NCBI RefSeq assembly: GCF_037137055.1
Contig: NZ_JBBBNY010000005.1
Span: forward strand, 118,978 to 182,977
Reading direction: 5' to 3'
Source of the DNA: Frateuria_A yonginensis
Lineage (GTDB): Bacteria > Pseudomonadota > Gammaproteobacteria > Xanthomonadales > Rhodanobacteraceae
Length of the DNA stretch: 64,000 bases
The translations under genes were made by a program, and so were the position numbers. The stretch's first letter is position 1; the number at the start of each line of letters is the position of its first letter. Of this stretch, positions 42,652 to 50,905 are shown piece by piece. A model generated the notes under the pieces. The model had not been told where the DNA came from, did not search any database, and saw only the letters and a list, made by a program, of their open reading frames with translations.

Positions 42652-43093
42652 ATGAATCTCCTGTCGCGACAGTACGCCTTGCTCAGGTCGAATCATGGGT
42701 CCCGCTGCAGGTGACTGTCGCTCGGTACGATCGAGGCGAAGCCACCGAGCGTGCGCTTTCCAGGCTGAACCCATGCTTCAAACGCGCCGCGTGGGCGGCA
42801 ACCGGCAGAGGGGTGATGGTGGGATGGGAAACCGGTGCCGCGCTGCCGGCACGATGCGCAGAGCACCCGGATCGGTGCCTGCGTTCACGCCCCCGGCCGA
42901 CCTGTCCGGCCCCCGATGCGCACCCGCCCCCCGCGCCGCGCGCACCATAGCACGGTGTCGGGTTGGCTTCGTAGACGAGAGCCCATAGAATCGGACACGC
43001 TGATTGCACGCAGTCGCTCCGCTTCCGGAGCGACTTTTTCGTGAGGGGAGGGGGAACCCGCACGGTGTATCCAGACGAGGGGCTGTTCCCGGA
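42652..43093. promoter_or_regulatory. Divergent promoter region between the poly-HAMP kinase and the winged-helix operon
   Basis: A 442-base non-coding gap. Rightward, TTGGCT (42963-42968) and TAGAAT (42986-42991) are spaced 17 bases apart and form a good sigma-70 promoter starting near 42998. Leftward, an extended -10 reading TGCTATGGT on the minus strand (42952-42944) is possible, so the two promoters would nearly abut. The rest (42700-42930) is GC-rich and shows no gene. Confidence 0.5.
43012..43039 (+). terminator. Strong terminator hairpin in the leader of the winged-helix operon
   Basis: AGTCGCTCCG (43012-43021) pairs perfectly with CGGAGCGACT (43026-43035) over loop CTTC, followed by T residues to 43039. 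It lies about 14 bases after the predicted transcription start and 55 bases before the first gene of the operon. It should stop most transcripts unless read through, so it looks like an attenuator or the end of a very short RNA. Confidence 0.7.
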
Positions 43094-43465
43094 ATGCCAT
43101 TGGAGAAGGACGTAGCCGGCTTCCTGCGCTCGACATTCCGTTCCATCTGGTCGATGGAGCTGTTGTTCCTGCTGCTGCGCGATCCCGAGCGCTGCTGGTC
43201 GTCTACCGAACTTGTCACCGCGCTGCGCGCCAGCGAGTTGGTGGTCAGTCAGGCGGTGGAGTCGCTCCATGCCGCGGGGCTGATCGTGCGCGAGAGCGAC
43301 GACCTGGTGCGCTACGGCCCGGCCTCCGACGATCTGCACGAACTGGTGATGGCCTCGCAGGCACTTTATGTGAAGTCGCCGGATGCCGTACTTCGCCTGA
43401 TCATGCGTTCCCGCTCCGACAACCTGGTCGCCTTTGCCGACGCTTTCCGATTCCGCAAGGATTAG
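43094..43465 (+). CDS. Winged-helix DNA-binding protein, putative regulator
   Basis: A 123-residue protein. Residues 20-75 look like a winged helix-turn-helix: WSMELLFLLLRDPERCWSST, then a recognition-helix-like ASELVVSQAVESLHAAGLI and a wing (VRESDDLVRYGP). The C-terminal half is helical. ATG 43094 is chosen over upstream starts because the protein before it would cross the terminator leader region. It is followed three bases later by two small membrane proteins in the same operon. It is divergent from the poly-HAMP kinase. Target and signal unknown. Confidence 0.7.
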   Translation: MPLEKDVAGFLRSTFRSIWSMELLFLLLRDPERCWSSTELVTALRASELVVSQAVESLHAAGLIVRESDDLVRYGPASDDLHELVMASQALYVKSPDAVLRLIMRSRSDNLVAFADAFRFRKD

Positions 43466-43468
43466 CGC

Positions 43469-43741
43469 GTGTCCCAATACTTCGCTCCCGCGGTCTACCT
43501 GTTGTGCTTCCTCACCAGCACGATCTGCGCGGTGATGCTGGGGCGCAGTTTCCATCGCACGCGGACCAAGCTGCTGTTCTGGAGCGCGCTGTGCTTCCTG
43601 CTGCTGGCGATCAACAACCTGCTGCTGGTGCTGGACCTGGTGGTCTTCCCGACCGCCGACCTGGCGCTGCCGCGCGGTCTGGTTTCGCTCGCGGCGGTGG
43701 TCACGCTGCTGTTCGGCTTCATCTGGGACGCGGAGGAATAA
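43469..43741 (+). CDS. Small three-helix membrane protein, DUF5985-like (first paralogue)
   Basis: A 90-residue protein with three predicted membrane helices (about 5-25, 33-59 and 69-86) separated by a basic loop (HRTRTK). It begins at GTG 43469, three bases after the winged-helix stop. The pattern matches what I recall of DUF5985 proteins; no function is known for that family. The following gene encodes a protein of similar size and topology, so the two may form a heteromeric complex. Confidence 0.7.
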   Translation: MSQYFAPAVYLLCFLTSTICAVMLGRSFHRTRTKLLFWSALCFLLLAINNLLLVLDLVVFPTADLALPRGLVSLAAVVTLLFGFIWDAEE

Positions 43742-43742
43742 G

Positions 43743-44000
43743 ATGCTGTACTTCCTCGGCGGCGCCATCGCCTTCGGTTTCTTCATCTCCGGGCTGTTCT
43801 TCCTGCGCTTCTGGCGGCGCACGGGCGACACGCTGTTCCTGGCCTTTTCGGCGGCCTTCGGCCTGCTCGGCCTGGCCCAGCTGATCATCGCCACCATCAA
43901 CATCTACTTCGAGGACAGCAGCGCCGCCTACCTGATCCGGCTGGCCGCGTTCGCGCTCATCATCACGGCGATCGGCCGCAAGAACCGCAAGATCCTGTAG
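43743..44000 (+). CDS. Small three-helix membrane protein, DUF5985-like (second paralogue)
   Basis: An 85-residue protein with three predicted helices and a basic loop after the first (FWRRTGD), the same topology as its neighbour. It starts one base after the preceding stop, so translation is coupled. The C-terminus is basic (GRKNRKIL), suggesting a cytoplasmic end. Function unknown. Position suggests it works with the winged-helix protein, perhaps as a membrane sensor or as its target. Confidence 0.7.
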   Translation: MLYFLGGAIAFGFFISGLFFLRFWRRTGDTLFLAFSAAFGLLGLAQLIIATINIYFEDSSAAYLIRLAAFALIITAIGRKNRKIL

Positions 44001-44021
44001 CGGCCGCGGCCCGTTGCGCGG

Positions 44022-44507
44022 CTACAGGTCGAGCGGCTGCAGCATGCCCGCGCGCTCGGCGCGTTCCCACATCTCGTCGAAACGCTGCCGCAGCGGTGCC
44101 CAGCCGGGGCGGTCGGCCAGTGCGGCGCGGCCCTGCGCACGATCGGCATCGGGCTGGAACAGGTAGCCACCGGTGTCGGTGAGCAGGCAGGACGAGGGGT
44201 TGCCCAGGTCCACCTCGTCCACCGGCGTGCGTACCCGGATCACGCTGGGCAGCCGCTGCATCAGCAGGATCATCCGGTGGCCGTCGCGCAAGGCGGTGGC
44301 CGGGTCGTGCAGCAGCAGGCGGATCTGCGCACCGCGCCCGGCGATGGCCAGCCGGCGCAACTCGGCCAGTTCCCCGGCGCTGGCGTAGATCGTGTCGTCC
44401 AGGCGTGGCAGCAGGATGTCCACCTGCCGCCGTGCCGCGGCCAGCAGCGCCAGCCGGGCCGCGGCCAGCGCTTCGGGCGTGCCGGTGGGCAGGTGCTCCG
44501 GGTTCAT
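44022..44507 (-). CDS. DUF7931-like protein (possible phospholipase D-like fold)
   Basis: A 161-residue soluble protein. It shows a hydrophobic strand pattern with QVDILLPRLDDTIYASAGEL, AQIRLLLHDP and DTGGYLFQP, reminiscent of half a phospholipase D fold without the HKD motif. Similar proteins in Xanthomonadales are listed as DUF7931, as far as I recall. Its ATG overlaps the end of the roxA-like gene by four bases, so it is translationally coupled to the ribosomal oxygenase. No function can be assigned. Confidence 0.65.
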   Translation of the reverse strand: MNPEHLPTGTPEALAAARLALLAAARRQVDILLPRLDDTIYASAGELAELRRLAIAGRGAQIRLLLHDPATALRDGHRMILLMQRLPSVIRVRTPVDEVDLGNPSSCLLTDTGGYLFQPDADRAQGRAALADRPGWAPLRQRFDEMWERAERAGMLQPLDL

Positions 44508-45688
44508 CGCCGCCGCCGCGGTACGGCCAGATGGCCGTCATTGACCAGCGCCAGCAGCAGCGCGAGTTCCGTCCCGGCGGGGGGCGCTCCCAAGGTCAGC
44601 GTCCGCTCGGCGCACAGACGCCGCGCCAAGGCGGGCGGGGCAGGGTAGGCCTGGCCGTTGGCGAACACGGTCGCGCCACGCCCCCGGCGGCTCCAGGCCA
44701 GCCGCGACCAGGGGTGGCGCAGCAGGGCACCGCCACCCTCCAGGTGCCTGCCCAGCGCGGCCGCGCCCAGCGGCTTGTCCGGCGGCGCCGGCGTCTGCGC
44801 ATTGCGATAGCGGGTGATGAAGCGTCCGAACCAGTCGCGCAAGGTGTCCTCGTCCAGCGCCGCGGCGAACGGCAGGGCCGCCCGCAGGCGCTGCAGTGCG
44901 GCCGCGTCGATCTCGCCGGCGTCGCGCGCGGGGACGAGATCGGGGTCGGTGTAGCGCTGCGACTCGTCCATGCGCTCGGCGAGGTAGTCCGCCAGGTCGC
45001 CGGTGAGCTCCGCCTGCGAGGGTGCGCGCATGCCCACCGAGAAGGTCATGCACGGACCGCCGAACGCGACGCCGTCGTGCGGCACGCCGGGCGGCAGGTA
45101 GAGCACGTCGCCCGGATCGAGCAGCCATTCGTGCGTGGGCTCGAACTGCACCAGCTGCTTGAGTTCCACGTCGTCACGGACATCCTTCGGCGCGTCCGGG
45201 TCGGTGCTGATCGCCCAGTGGCGCCGGCCCAGTCCCTGCACCAGGAACACGTCGTACTGGTCCACGTGCGCGCCGACCCCGCCGCCCGGCTCGGCGTAGG
45301 AGACCATCACGTCGTCCACGCGCCAGCTCGGCAGGAAGCGGAAGTGCTCGAGCAGGCGGGCCACGTCCGCGTCCCACTTGTCCACGTCCTGCACCAGCAG
45401 GGTCCAGTTGGCGTCCGGCGTGCGCGCGAAATCGGCCTCCTCCAGCGGGCCGGTCTTCACCGACCAGCGGTCGCGCCTCTCGTCGTGCACGATCAGCCGC
45501 GACAGCGCGCCGTCTTCGCAGGCCAGCCCGGCCAGGTCGTCCGGCTGCAATGGGGGCTCGAAGCCGGGAAAGGCGTTGCGGATCAGCAGCGGGCGCTTCT
45601 GCCAGTAGTCGCGCAGGAATTGCGCCGGCGTCATGCCCAGCGGCTGCCTGGCGGAGCCGCGGATCTCGATGGGAAGGGTAGCAGTCAT
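44504..45688 (-). CDS. RoxA-type cupin, 50S ribosomal protein uL16 3-hydroxylase (YcfD)
   Basis: A 394-residue JmjC-like 2-oxoglutarate oxygenase, close to E. coli YcfD (373 residues), which hydroxylates an arginine of ribosomal protein L16. The iron ligands are visible in GAHVDQYDVF (HxD, near residue 132) and the later GVPHDG. The N-terminus PAQFLRDYWQKRPLLIRNAF is characteristic. A winged-helix-like C-terminal domain follows. It precedes and overlaps the DUF7931-like gene and follows the TauE/SafE permease by 45 bases on the same strand. Confidence 0.92.
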   Translation of the reverse strand: MTATLPIEIRGSARQPLGMTPAQFLRDYWQKRPLLIRNAFPGFEPPLQPDDLAGLACEDGALSRLIVHDERRDRWSVKTGPLEEADFARTPDANWTLLVQDVDKWDADVARLLEHFRFLPSWRVDDVMVSYAEPGGGVGAHVDQYDVFLVQGLGRRHWAISTDPDAPKDVRDDVELKQLVQFEPTHEWLLDPGDVLYLPPGVPHDGVAFGGPCMTFSVGMRAPSQAELTGDLADYLAERMDESQRYTDPDLVPARDAGEIDAAALQRLRAALPFAAALDEDTLRDWFGRFITRYRNAQTPAPPDKPLGAAALGRHLEGGGALLRHPWSRLAWSRRGRGATVFANGQAYPAPPALARRLCAERTLTLGAPPAGTELALLLALVNDGHLAVPRRRR

Positions 45689-45733
45689 CCGCGCATTGTA
45701 CGGCCCGACGGGGTCCCGCCGCGGCGGCGACGA

Positions 45734-46483
45734 TCAGCCGAACGCCTTCACCACGTTGTTCACGCCCAGCCCGAGCACAGCAATCGCCGCGAGCATGGTG
45801 GCGACCCGCGCGGGCATGCGCCGTGCGCACACGGCACCGACCGGCGCGGCGAGGACGCCGCCGGCGATCAGCCCCAGCACCGCGCCGCCGTGCTGCAGGC
45901 CGATCAGCCACAGGAAGCTCACGCTGGCGGCGACGCTCACCACGCACTTGGCCAGATGGACCGTACCGATCACCAACCGCGGGGTACTGCCGCGCGCGAC
46001 CAGGGTGGTGACGGTCAGCGCGCTCCAGCCGCCGCCGGCCACGGCGTCGGCGAAGCCCGCGCCCAGGCCCAGCACGGGCGTCCCGCGCGGCACGTCGGGT
46101 CCGGGCGGCCGGCCCGCCGCGCCGCGCAGCAGCAGGAACACGCCCATGCCCAGGAGGTACGGCGTGAGCGCCAGCCGCATCCACTCCGGCGGCACGTGCA
46201 CGACCACCGCGGCGCCGATCACCGCGCCGGTCACGCCGGGAATCGCCAGGGCCCAGAACAGCGGCCAGCGCACGTTGCCGGCCACCAGGTGACTGAGCCC
46301 CGAAGCGCCACAGGTGAACGCCTCGGCCTGATGCACGCTCGCGGTGGCGGTCACCGGCGGCACGCCAAGACCAAGGAGCATCGCCGCGGAGGCGACGCCA
46401 TAGGCCATGCCGAGCGCGCCGTCGACCAGCTGCGCGAGCGCGCCGACGGCGGCGAAGGTGAGGAATTCGACGGTAGGGGTCAT
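45734..46483 (-). CDS. TauE/SafE (TSUP) family permease
   Basis: A 249-residue membrane protein with about eight helices and the two-repeat TSUP pattern (FLTFAAVGALAQLVDGALG at the N-terminus, ADAVAGGGWSALTVTTLVA in the middle). Family members export sulfite, sulfonates or related organic anions. It is divergent from cysJ across 162 bases containing inverted repeats, so a role in sulfur-compound export and common control with the cys genes are plausible inferences. Confidence 0.88.
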   Translation of the reverse strand: MTPTVEFLTFAAVGALAQLVDGALGMAYGVASAAMLLGLGVPPVTATASVHQAEAFTCGASGLSHLVAGNVRWPLFWALAIPGVTGAVIGAAVVVHVPPEWMRLALTPYLLGMGVFLLLRGAAGRPPGPDVPRGTPVLGLGAGFADAVAGGGWSALTVTTLVARGSTPRLVIGTVHLAKCVVSVAASVSFLWLIGLQHGGAVLGLIAGGVLAAPVGAVCARRMPARVATMLAAIAVLGLGVNNVVKAFG

Positions 46484-46545
46484 CGATGCGTGAAGTCAGG
46501 GGGTGGGATCGAGTATCGGGAGCACCTCTCGCGCGCGGAAATAAG

Positions 46546-46640
46546 GGCTGGGCATATCCACATGCCGAGCCGTCCTTTCCCTGCGCAGGACATGCCCTCT
46601 AGCTTGTCCGGACCCACATTTGGACGTCCAAAAGGACAAG
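46546..46640. promoter_or_regulatory. Inverted repeats in the TauE/SafE-cysJ divergent region
   Basis: Two separate dyads. The first is GGCTGGGCAT (46546-46555) with ATGCCGAGCC (46562-46571), one mismatch in each arm. The second is nested: CTTGTCC (46603-46609) with GGACAAG (46634-46640), enclosing the perfect 14-base palindrome TTTGGACGTCCAAA (46619-46632). The inner palindrome ends at the AGGA ribosome binding site of cysJ (46632-46635), so it could be a repressor operator or an RNA structure that hides the site. Confidence 0.55.
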
Positions 46641-46645
46641 ACGAC

Positions 46646-48454
46646 GTGAACGCCCTGGTTGCACCGGCACCCCTGCCCGTGACGCTCAGCCCAGAGAAGA
46701 CCGCCTTGCTCGCGCGGTTGGCCGACGGCCTCGGCCCGCAGGAGCTGTACTGGGTGGCGGCATGGAGCGCCGCCCGTGCCAGTCAGGCGCAGCCGGGCGG
46801 GGGATCGTCCGCGCCCGCCACCGCACCGGATGCCGTCCGGCTCACCATCCTCTACGGCAGCCAGACCGGGAATGCCAAGCGGCTGGCCGGGCGGCTCGCG
46901 ACGCGCAGCCAGGCGGACGGCCTGCCGGTGCGCCTGGTCCGTGCCGATGCCTATCCGCTGCGCGAGCTGACGAAGGAAAGCCATCTGCTGATCGTGATCA
47001 GCACGCAGGGCGACGGCGAGCCGCCGGACGATGCGCGTGGCTTGGTCGAGTTCCTGGTCGGCCGCCGCGCACCGCGGTTGCCCGGTCTGCACTACGCGGT
47101 GCTCGGCCTGGGCGACTCGAGCTATCCCCAGTTCTGCGCGATCGGGCGCCAGCTCGACGCGCGCCTGGCCGAACTGGGCGCGCATCGCTTCGCGCCGCTG
47201 GGTGAAGCCGACGTGGATGTCGATGCGGTCGCCGTGCCGTGGTCGACGCAGGCGCTGGAGCAGGCCCGCAAGGCGCTGGGCCGCCCCGAGCCGGTCCTCG
47301 CGCACACTGCCACCGTGCATGCGCTGCCGACGCGCAGCCATTCGCGCGAACAGCCGTTCGCCGCCACCGTGCTGGCCAACCAGCGCATCGTCGCGCGCGA
47401 TTGCGAGCGTGCCGTGCACCACCTGGAGCTGTCGTTGCAAGGCTCCGGGTTGCGTTATGCGGCGGGCGACGCTCTCGGCGTGTGGCCGGCCAATCCGCCG
47501 GCACTGGTCGCGCAGTGGCTGCAGACGTTGCGTCTGGACGGCGCGCAGGAGGTCGCCCACGACGGACGCCGCCTGCCGTTGGCGCAATGGCTGGGGCGCG
47601 AGCGCGAACTGACCCGGCTCACCCGCGCCTTTGTCGCGGCCCATGCGGCCGCCGGCGGCGATGTCGAGCTGATGCGGGTACTGCGGGCGGAAAACGCCGC
47701 GACCTTCGCCCAACTGCTGGCCAGCCACCAGCCGCTGGACCTGCTGCGCCGCCATCCGGCCGCCTGGTCCGCCGAGGATCTGGTGGCCGCGCTGCGCCCG
47801 CTGGCGCCGCGGCTGTACTCGATCGCCTCCAGCCCGCTGGCCGTGGGCGAGGACGAAGTGCACCTCACCGTGGCGCGGGTGCAGTACGAGGCGTTCGGCG
47901 TGCCGCACTGGGGCGCTGCCTCGACCTTTCTCTCGGCTCTGGAGGAGGATGCCATCGTGCCGGTGTTCGTCGAGCCGAACGAGCGCTTCCGCCTGCCCGC
48001 CGACGGCGCGCGAGACGTGATCATGATCGGCCCGGGCACCGGTGTCGCACCGTTCCGCGCGTTCGTGCAGGAGCGGCGCGAGAGCGGCGCGCGCGGCCGC
48101 AACTGGCTGGTCTTCGGCAACCGCCATTTCACCCGCGACTTCCTCTACCAGGTGGAATGGCAGGAGGCGCTGAAGAAAGGCGTGCTGCATCGCCTGGATC
48201 TCGCCCTCTCGCGCGATGGCGAACGCAAGGTCTACGTGCAGGACCGCCTGCGTGAACGGGGCCGGGAGCTCTACGCCTGGCTGCAGGACGGCGCGCACCT
48301 GTACGTATGCGGCGACGCGAACCACATGGCCAAGGACGTCCACGCGGCGTTGTGCGACATCGCGGTCGCGCACGGCGGCCATTCCCCCGACGCGGCCAGG
48401 GCATGGCTGGCCGGCCTCCTCACCCAGGGGCGCTACGCCCGCGACGTGTACTGA
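46646..48454 (+). CDS. cysJ: Sulfite reductase [NADPH] flavoprotein alpha-subunit
   Basis: A 602-residue diflavin reductase from GTG 46646 (NALVAPAPLPVTLS). The flavodoxin domain (about 68-210) has LYGSQTGNAKR and GLGDSSYPQFC. The FAD/NADPH half has RLYSIASSP, IGPGTGVAPFRAF and the C-terminal CGDANHMAKDV, ending with tyrosine as in E. coli. It passes electrons from NADPH to CysI. First gene of the cysJ-cysI-cysH-sat/cysC cluster. AGGA is upstream at 46632-46635. Confidence 0.96.
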   Translation: MNALVAPAPLPVTLSPEKTALLARLADGLGPQELYWVAAWSAARASQAQPGGGSSAPATAPDAVRLTILYGSQTGNAKRLAGRLATRSQADGLPVRLVRADAYPLRELTKESHLLIVISTQGDGEPPDDARGLVEFLVGRRAPRLPGLHYAVLGLGDSSYPQFCAIGRQLDARLAELGAHRFAPLGEADVDVDAVAVPWSTQALEQARKALGRPEPVLAHTATVHALPTRSHSREQPFAATVLANQRIVARDCERAVHHLELSLQGSGLRYAAGDALGVWPANPPALVAQWLQTLRLDGAQEVAHDGRRLPLAQWLGRERELTRLTRAFVAAHAAAGGDVELMRVLRAENAATFAQLLASHQPLDLLRRHPAAWSAEDLVAALRPLAPRLYSIASSPLAVGEDEVHLTVARVQYEAFGVPHWGAASTFLSALEEDAIVPVFVEPNERFRLPADGARDVIMIGPGTGVAPFRAFVQERRESGARGRNWLVFGNRHFTRDFLYQVEWQEALKKGVLHRLDLALSRDGERKVYVQDRLRERGRELYAWLQDGAHLYVCGDANHMAKDVHAALCDIAVAHGGHSPDAARAWLAGLLTQGRYARDVY

Positions 48455-48460
48455 ACATCT

Positions 48461-50155
48461 ATGCCTGCGCTCTCCGAACTCGAACTCATCAAAGACCGCA
48501 GCCGCCAGCTGCGCGGCGGCATCGCCGAGGGACTGGCCGATCCGGTCACCGGCGCCATCGGCGAGGACGACACCAAGCTGCTCAAGTTCCACGGCAGCTA
48601 CCAGCAGGACGACCGCGACCTGCGCGAGGAGCGCCGCCGCCAGAAGCTGGAGCCGCTCTACAGCTTCATGCTGCGCGCGCGCCTCCCCGGGGGCGTGGTC
48701 ACGCCGGCGCAATGGCGGGTGTTCGACCGGCTCGCCCGCGACTACGCCAGCAGCGGCCTGCGCATCACCACGCGCCAGACCTTCCAGTGGCACGGCATCC
48801 TCAAGCGCGACCTCAAGCCGACCATCGCGGCGATCAACCGCGCGATGGCCAGCACCATCGCCGCCTGCGGCGACGTGCTGCGCAACGTGGTGAGCACGCC
48901 GCTGCCGGTGCAGTCGACAGCGCACGCCGAGGCCTACGCCTGGGCGGCCAGGCTGTCCGAGGAACTGGCGCCGAAGACCACCGCCTACCACGAGCTTTGG
49001 CTGGACGGCGAAAAGCTGGTCGGCGAGCCGGAGCCCGAACCGCTCTACGGCCGCACCTACCTGCCGCGCAAGTTCAAGATCGGGCTGGCCATTCCGCCGC
49101 TCAACGACGTCGACGTGTTCGCGCAGGACCTCGGCCTGATCGCGATCGACGAGGACGGCAAGCTCGCGGGCTTCGACCTCGCCATCGGCGGTGGCATGGG
49201 CGTCACCCATGGCGATCCGACGACGTACCCGCGGCTGGCCGAGGTGATCGGCTTCGTGGCGCCCGAGCAGCTGCGCGCCGCGGCCGAGCAGATCATCTCG
49301 ATCCAGCGCGACTGGGGCGACCGCGGCGAGCGCAAGCACGCGCGGCTCAAGTACACGCTGGACCGGCGCGGCACCGACGCGTTCAAGGCCGAGCTGGAAA
49401 GGCGCCTGGGCTTCGCCCTGCAGCCGGCCCGGCCGTACCGCTTCGAGCACAACGGCGACCGCTACGGCTGGATCGAGGGCGCGGACGGACGCTGGCACCT
49501 GACCCTGCACATCGAATCCGGGCGCCTGCTGGACCGCGGCGAGCAGCGGCTGCTCACCGGCATGCGCGAACTGGCGAACGTGCACACCGGCGATTTCCGT
49601 CTCACCTGCAACCAGAACGTGATCGTCGCCAATGTCGAGGCGGCCGACCGCGAACGCATCGATGGGATCGTCGCCGCCCACGGCCTGGACGGCTATCGCC
49701 GTCAGAGTGCGATCCGGCGCCACGCGGTCGCCTGCGTGGCGCTGCCCACCTGCGGCCTGGCCATGGCCGAGAGCGAGCGTTACCTCCCGACCATCCTCGA
49801 CAAGCTCGAGGCGCAACTGGCGCGCTACGGTCTGCTCGACGCGCCCATCCTGCTGCGCCTGTCCGGTTGCCCCAACGGTTGCTCGCGGCCCTACCTGGGT
49901 GAGATCGCGCTGGTCGGCCGTGCCCCCGGCCGCTACGACCTGCGCCTGGGCGCGGACTTCAGCGGCCAGCGGCTCAACCGCCTCTACCGCGAGAACGTGG
50001 GCGAGGCGGCCATCCTGGAGGCGCTGGAACCGCTGTTCGCGCGCTACGCGGCCGAGCGTTCGACGGGCGAAGGCTTCGGCGATTTCCTGCTGCGCGCCGG
50101 CCTGCTCGCGCCCCCGCCGCCCGCGCGCCGCATCCCGGCGGAGGTGCAGGCATGA
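48461..50155 (+). CDS. cysI: Sulfite reductase [NADPH] hemoprotein beta-subunit
   Basis: A 564-residue siroheme and [4Fe-4S] enzyme that reduces sulfite to sulfide by six electrons. The four cluster ligands are Cys425 and Cys431 (CVALPTCGLAM) and Cys470 and Cys474 (CPNGC), matching the family spacing. The substrate-binding arginines of TTRQTFQWHGI are intact. It lies six bases after cysJ and overlaps cysH by four bases. Siroheme would come from CysG encoded downstream. Confidence 0.97.
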   Translation: MPALSELELIKDRSRQLRGGIAEGLADPVTGAIGEDDTKLLKFHGSYQQDDRDLREERRRQKLEPLYSFMLRARLPGGVVTPAQWRVFDRLARDYASSGLRITTRQTFQWHGILKRDLKPTIAAINRAMASTIAACGDVLRNVVSTPLPVQSTAHAEAYAWAARLSEELAPKTTAYHELWLDGEKLVGEPEPEPLYGRTYLPRKFKIGLAIPPLNDVDVFAQDLGLIAIDEDGKLAGFDLAIGGGMGVTHGDPTTYPRLAEVIGFVAPEQLRAAAEQIISIQRDWGDRGERKHARLKYTLDRRGTDAFKAELERRLGFALQPARPYRFEHNGDRYGWIEGADGRWHLTLHIESGRLLDRGEQRLLTGMRELANVHTGDFRLTCNQNVIVANVEAADRERIDGIVAAHGLDGYRRQSAIRRHAVACVALPTCGLAMAESERYLPTILDKLEAQLARYGLLDAPILLRLSGCPNGCSRPYLGEIALVGRAPGRYDLRLGADFSGQRLNRLYRENVGEAAILEALEPLFARYAAERSTGEGFGDFLLRAGLLAPPPPARRIPAEVQA

Positions 50156-50874
50156 GCGCGGTAGGGTTGCAGGAGGCGGCACGCGAGCCGCAGGCGCTGG
50201 CCGAGATCAACGCCCGGCTGGCGCGTCTGGACGCCGCGGACCGCGTGGCCTGGGCGCTGGAGCACGTGCCGGGCGAGCACGTGCTGTCCTCCAGCTTCGG
50301 TGCGCAGGCGGCGGTTTCGCTGCACCTGGTGACGCGCCAGCGGCCCCGCATACCGGTAGTGCTGATCGACACCGGCTACCTGTTTCCCGAGACCTACCGC
50401 TTCGCCGACGAATTGGCCGAACGGCTCGCGCTGAACCTCGTGGTGTACCAGGCGCCGCTCAGTCCAGCCTGGATGGAGGCGCGCCACGGTCGCCTGTGGG
50501 AGCAGGGCGTGGAGGGCATTGACCGCTACAACCGCATGCGCAAGGTCGAGCCGATGCAGCGCGCGCTGGCGGAGCTCGGCGCGGTCGGCTGGTTCGCCGG
50601 TCTGCGCCGCAGCCAGGCGCGCACCCGTGCCGCGGTGGAGTTCGCCGAACGCCGCAACGGCCGCTGGAAGTTCCATCCGCTGGCGGACTGGAGCGACCGC
50701 GACGTGGGCCTGTACCTCAAGCGCCACGGGCTGCCCTACCACCCGCTGTGGAAGCAGGGCTACACCTCGATCGGCGACGTCCACACCAGCCACCGCTGGG
50801 AGCCGGGCATGGCCCCGGAAGACACCCGCTTCTTCGGCCTCAAACGTGAATGCGGCCTGCACAGCAACGTCTGA
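50152..50874 (+). CDS. cysH: Phosphoadenosine phosphosulfate reductase
   Basis: A 240-residue thioredoxin-dependent reductase that turns PAPS into sulfite and PAP. The N-terminal PP-loop-like segment SSSFGAQAAVSLHL and the C-terminal active-site Cys234 (KRECGLHSN) are present. The paired cysteines that bind an iron-sulfur cluster in APS reductases are absent, so the substrate should be PAPS. This agrees with the APS kinase domain encoded next. The ATG overlaps the cysI stop. Confidence 0.96.
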   Translation: MSAVGLQEAAREPQALAEINARLARLDAADRVAWALEHVPGEHVLSSSFGAQAAVSLHLVTRQRPRIPVVLIDTGYLFPETYRFADELAERLALNLVVYQAPLSPAWMEARHGRLWEQGVEGIDRYNRMRKVEPMQRALAELGAVGWFAGLRRSQARTRAAVEFAERRNGRWKFHPLADWSDRDVGLYLKRHGLPYHPLWKQGYTSIGDVHTSHRWEPGMAPEDTRFFGLKRECGLHSNV

Positions 50875-50905
50875 GGTTTGCACTAGCCTTTAGGGGATGA
50901 ACGAC

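Noticed and set aside
46496..50182. A 3.7-kb open frame on the minus strand opposite cysJ-cysI
   Set aside because: Shadow of two well-supported genes; no recognisable motif or ribosome binding site.
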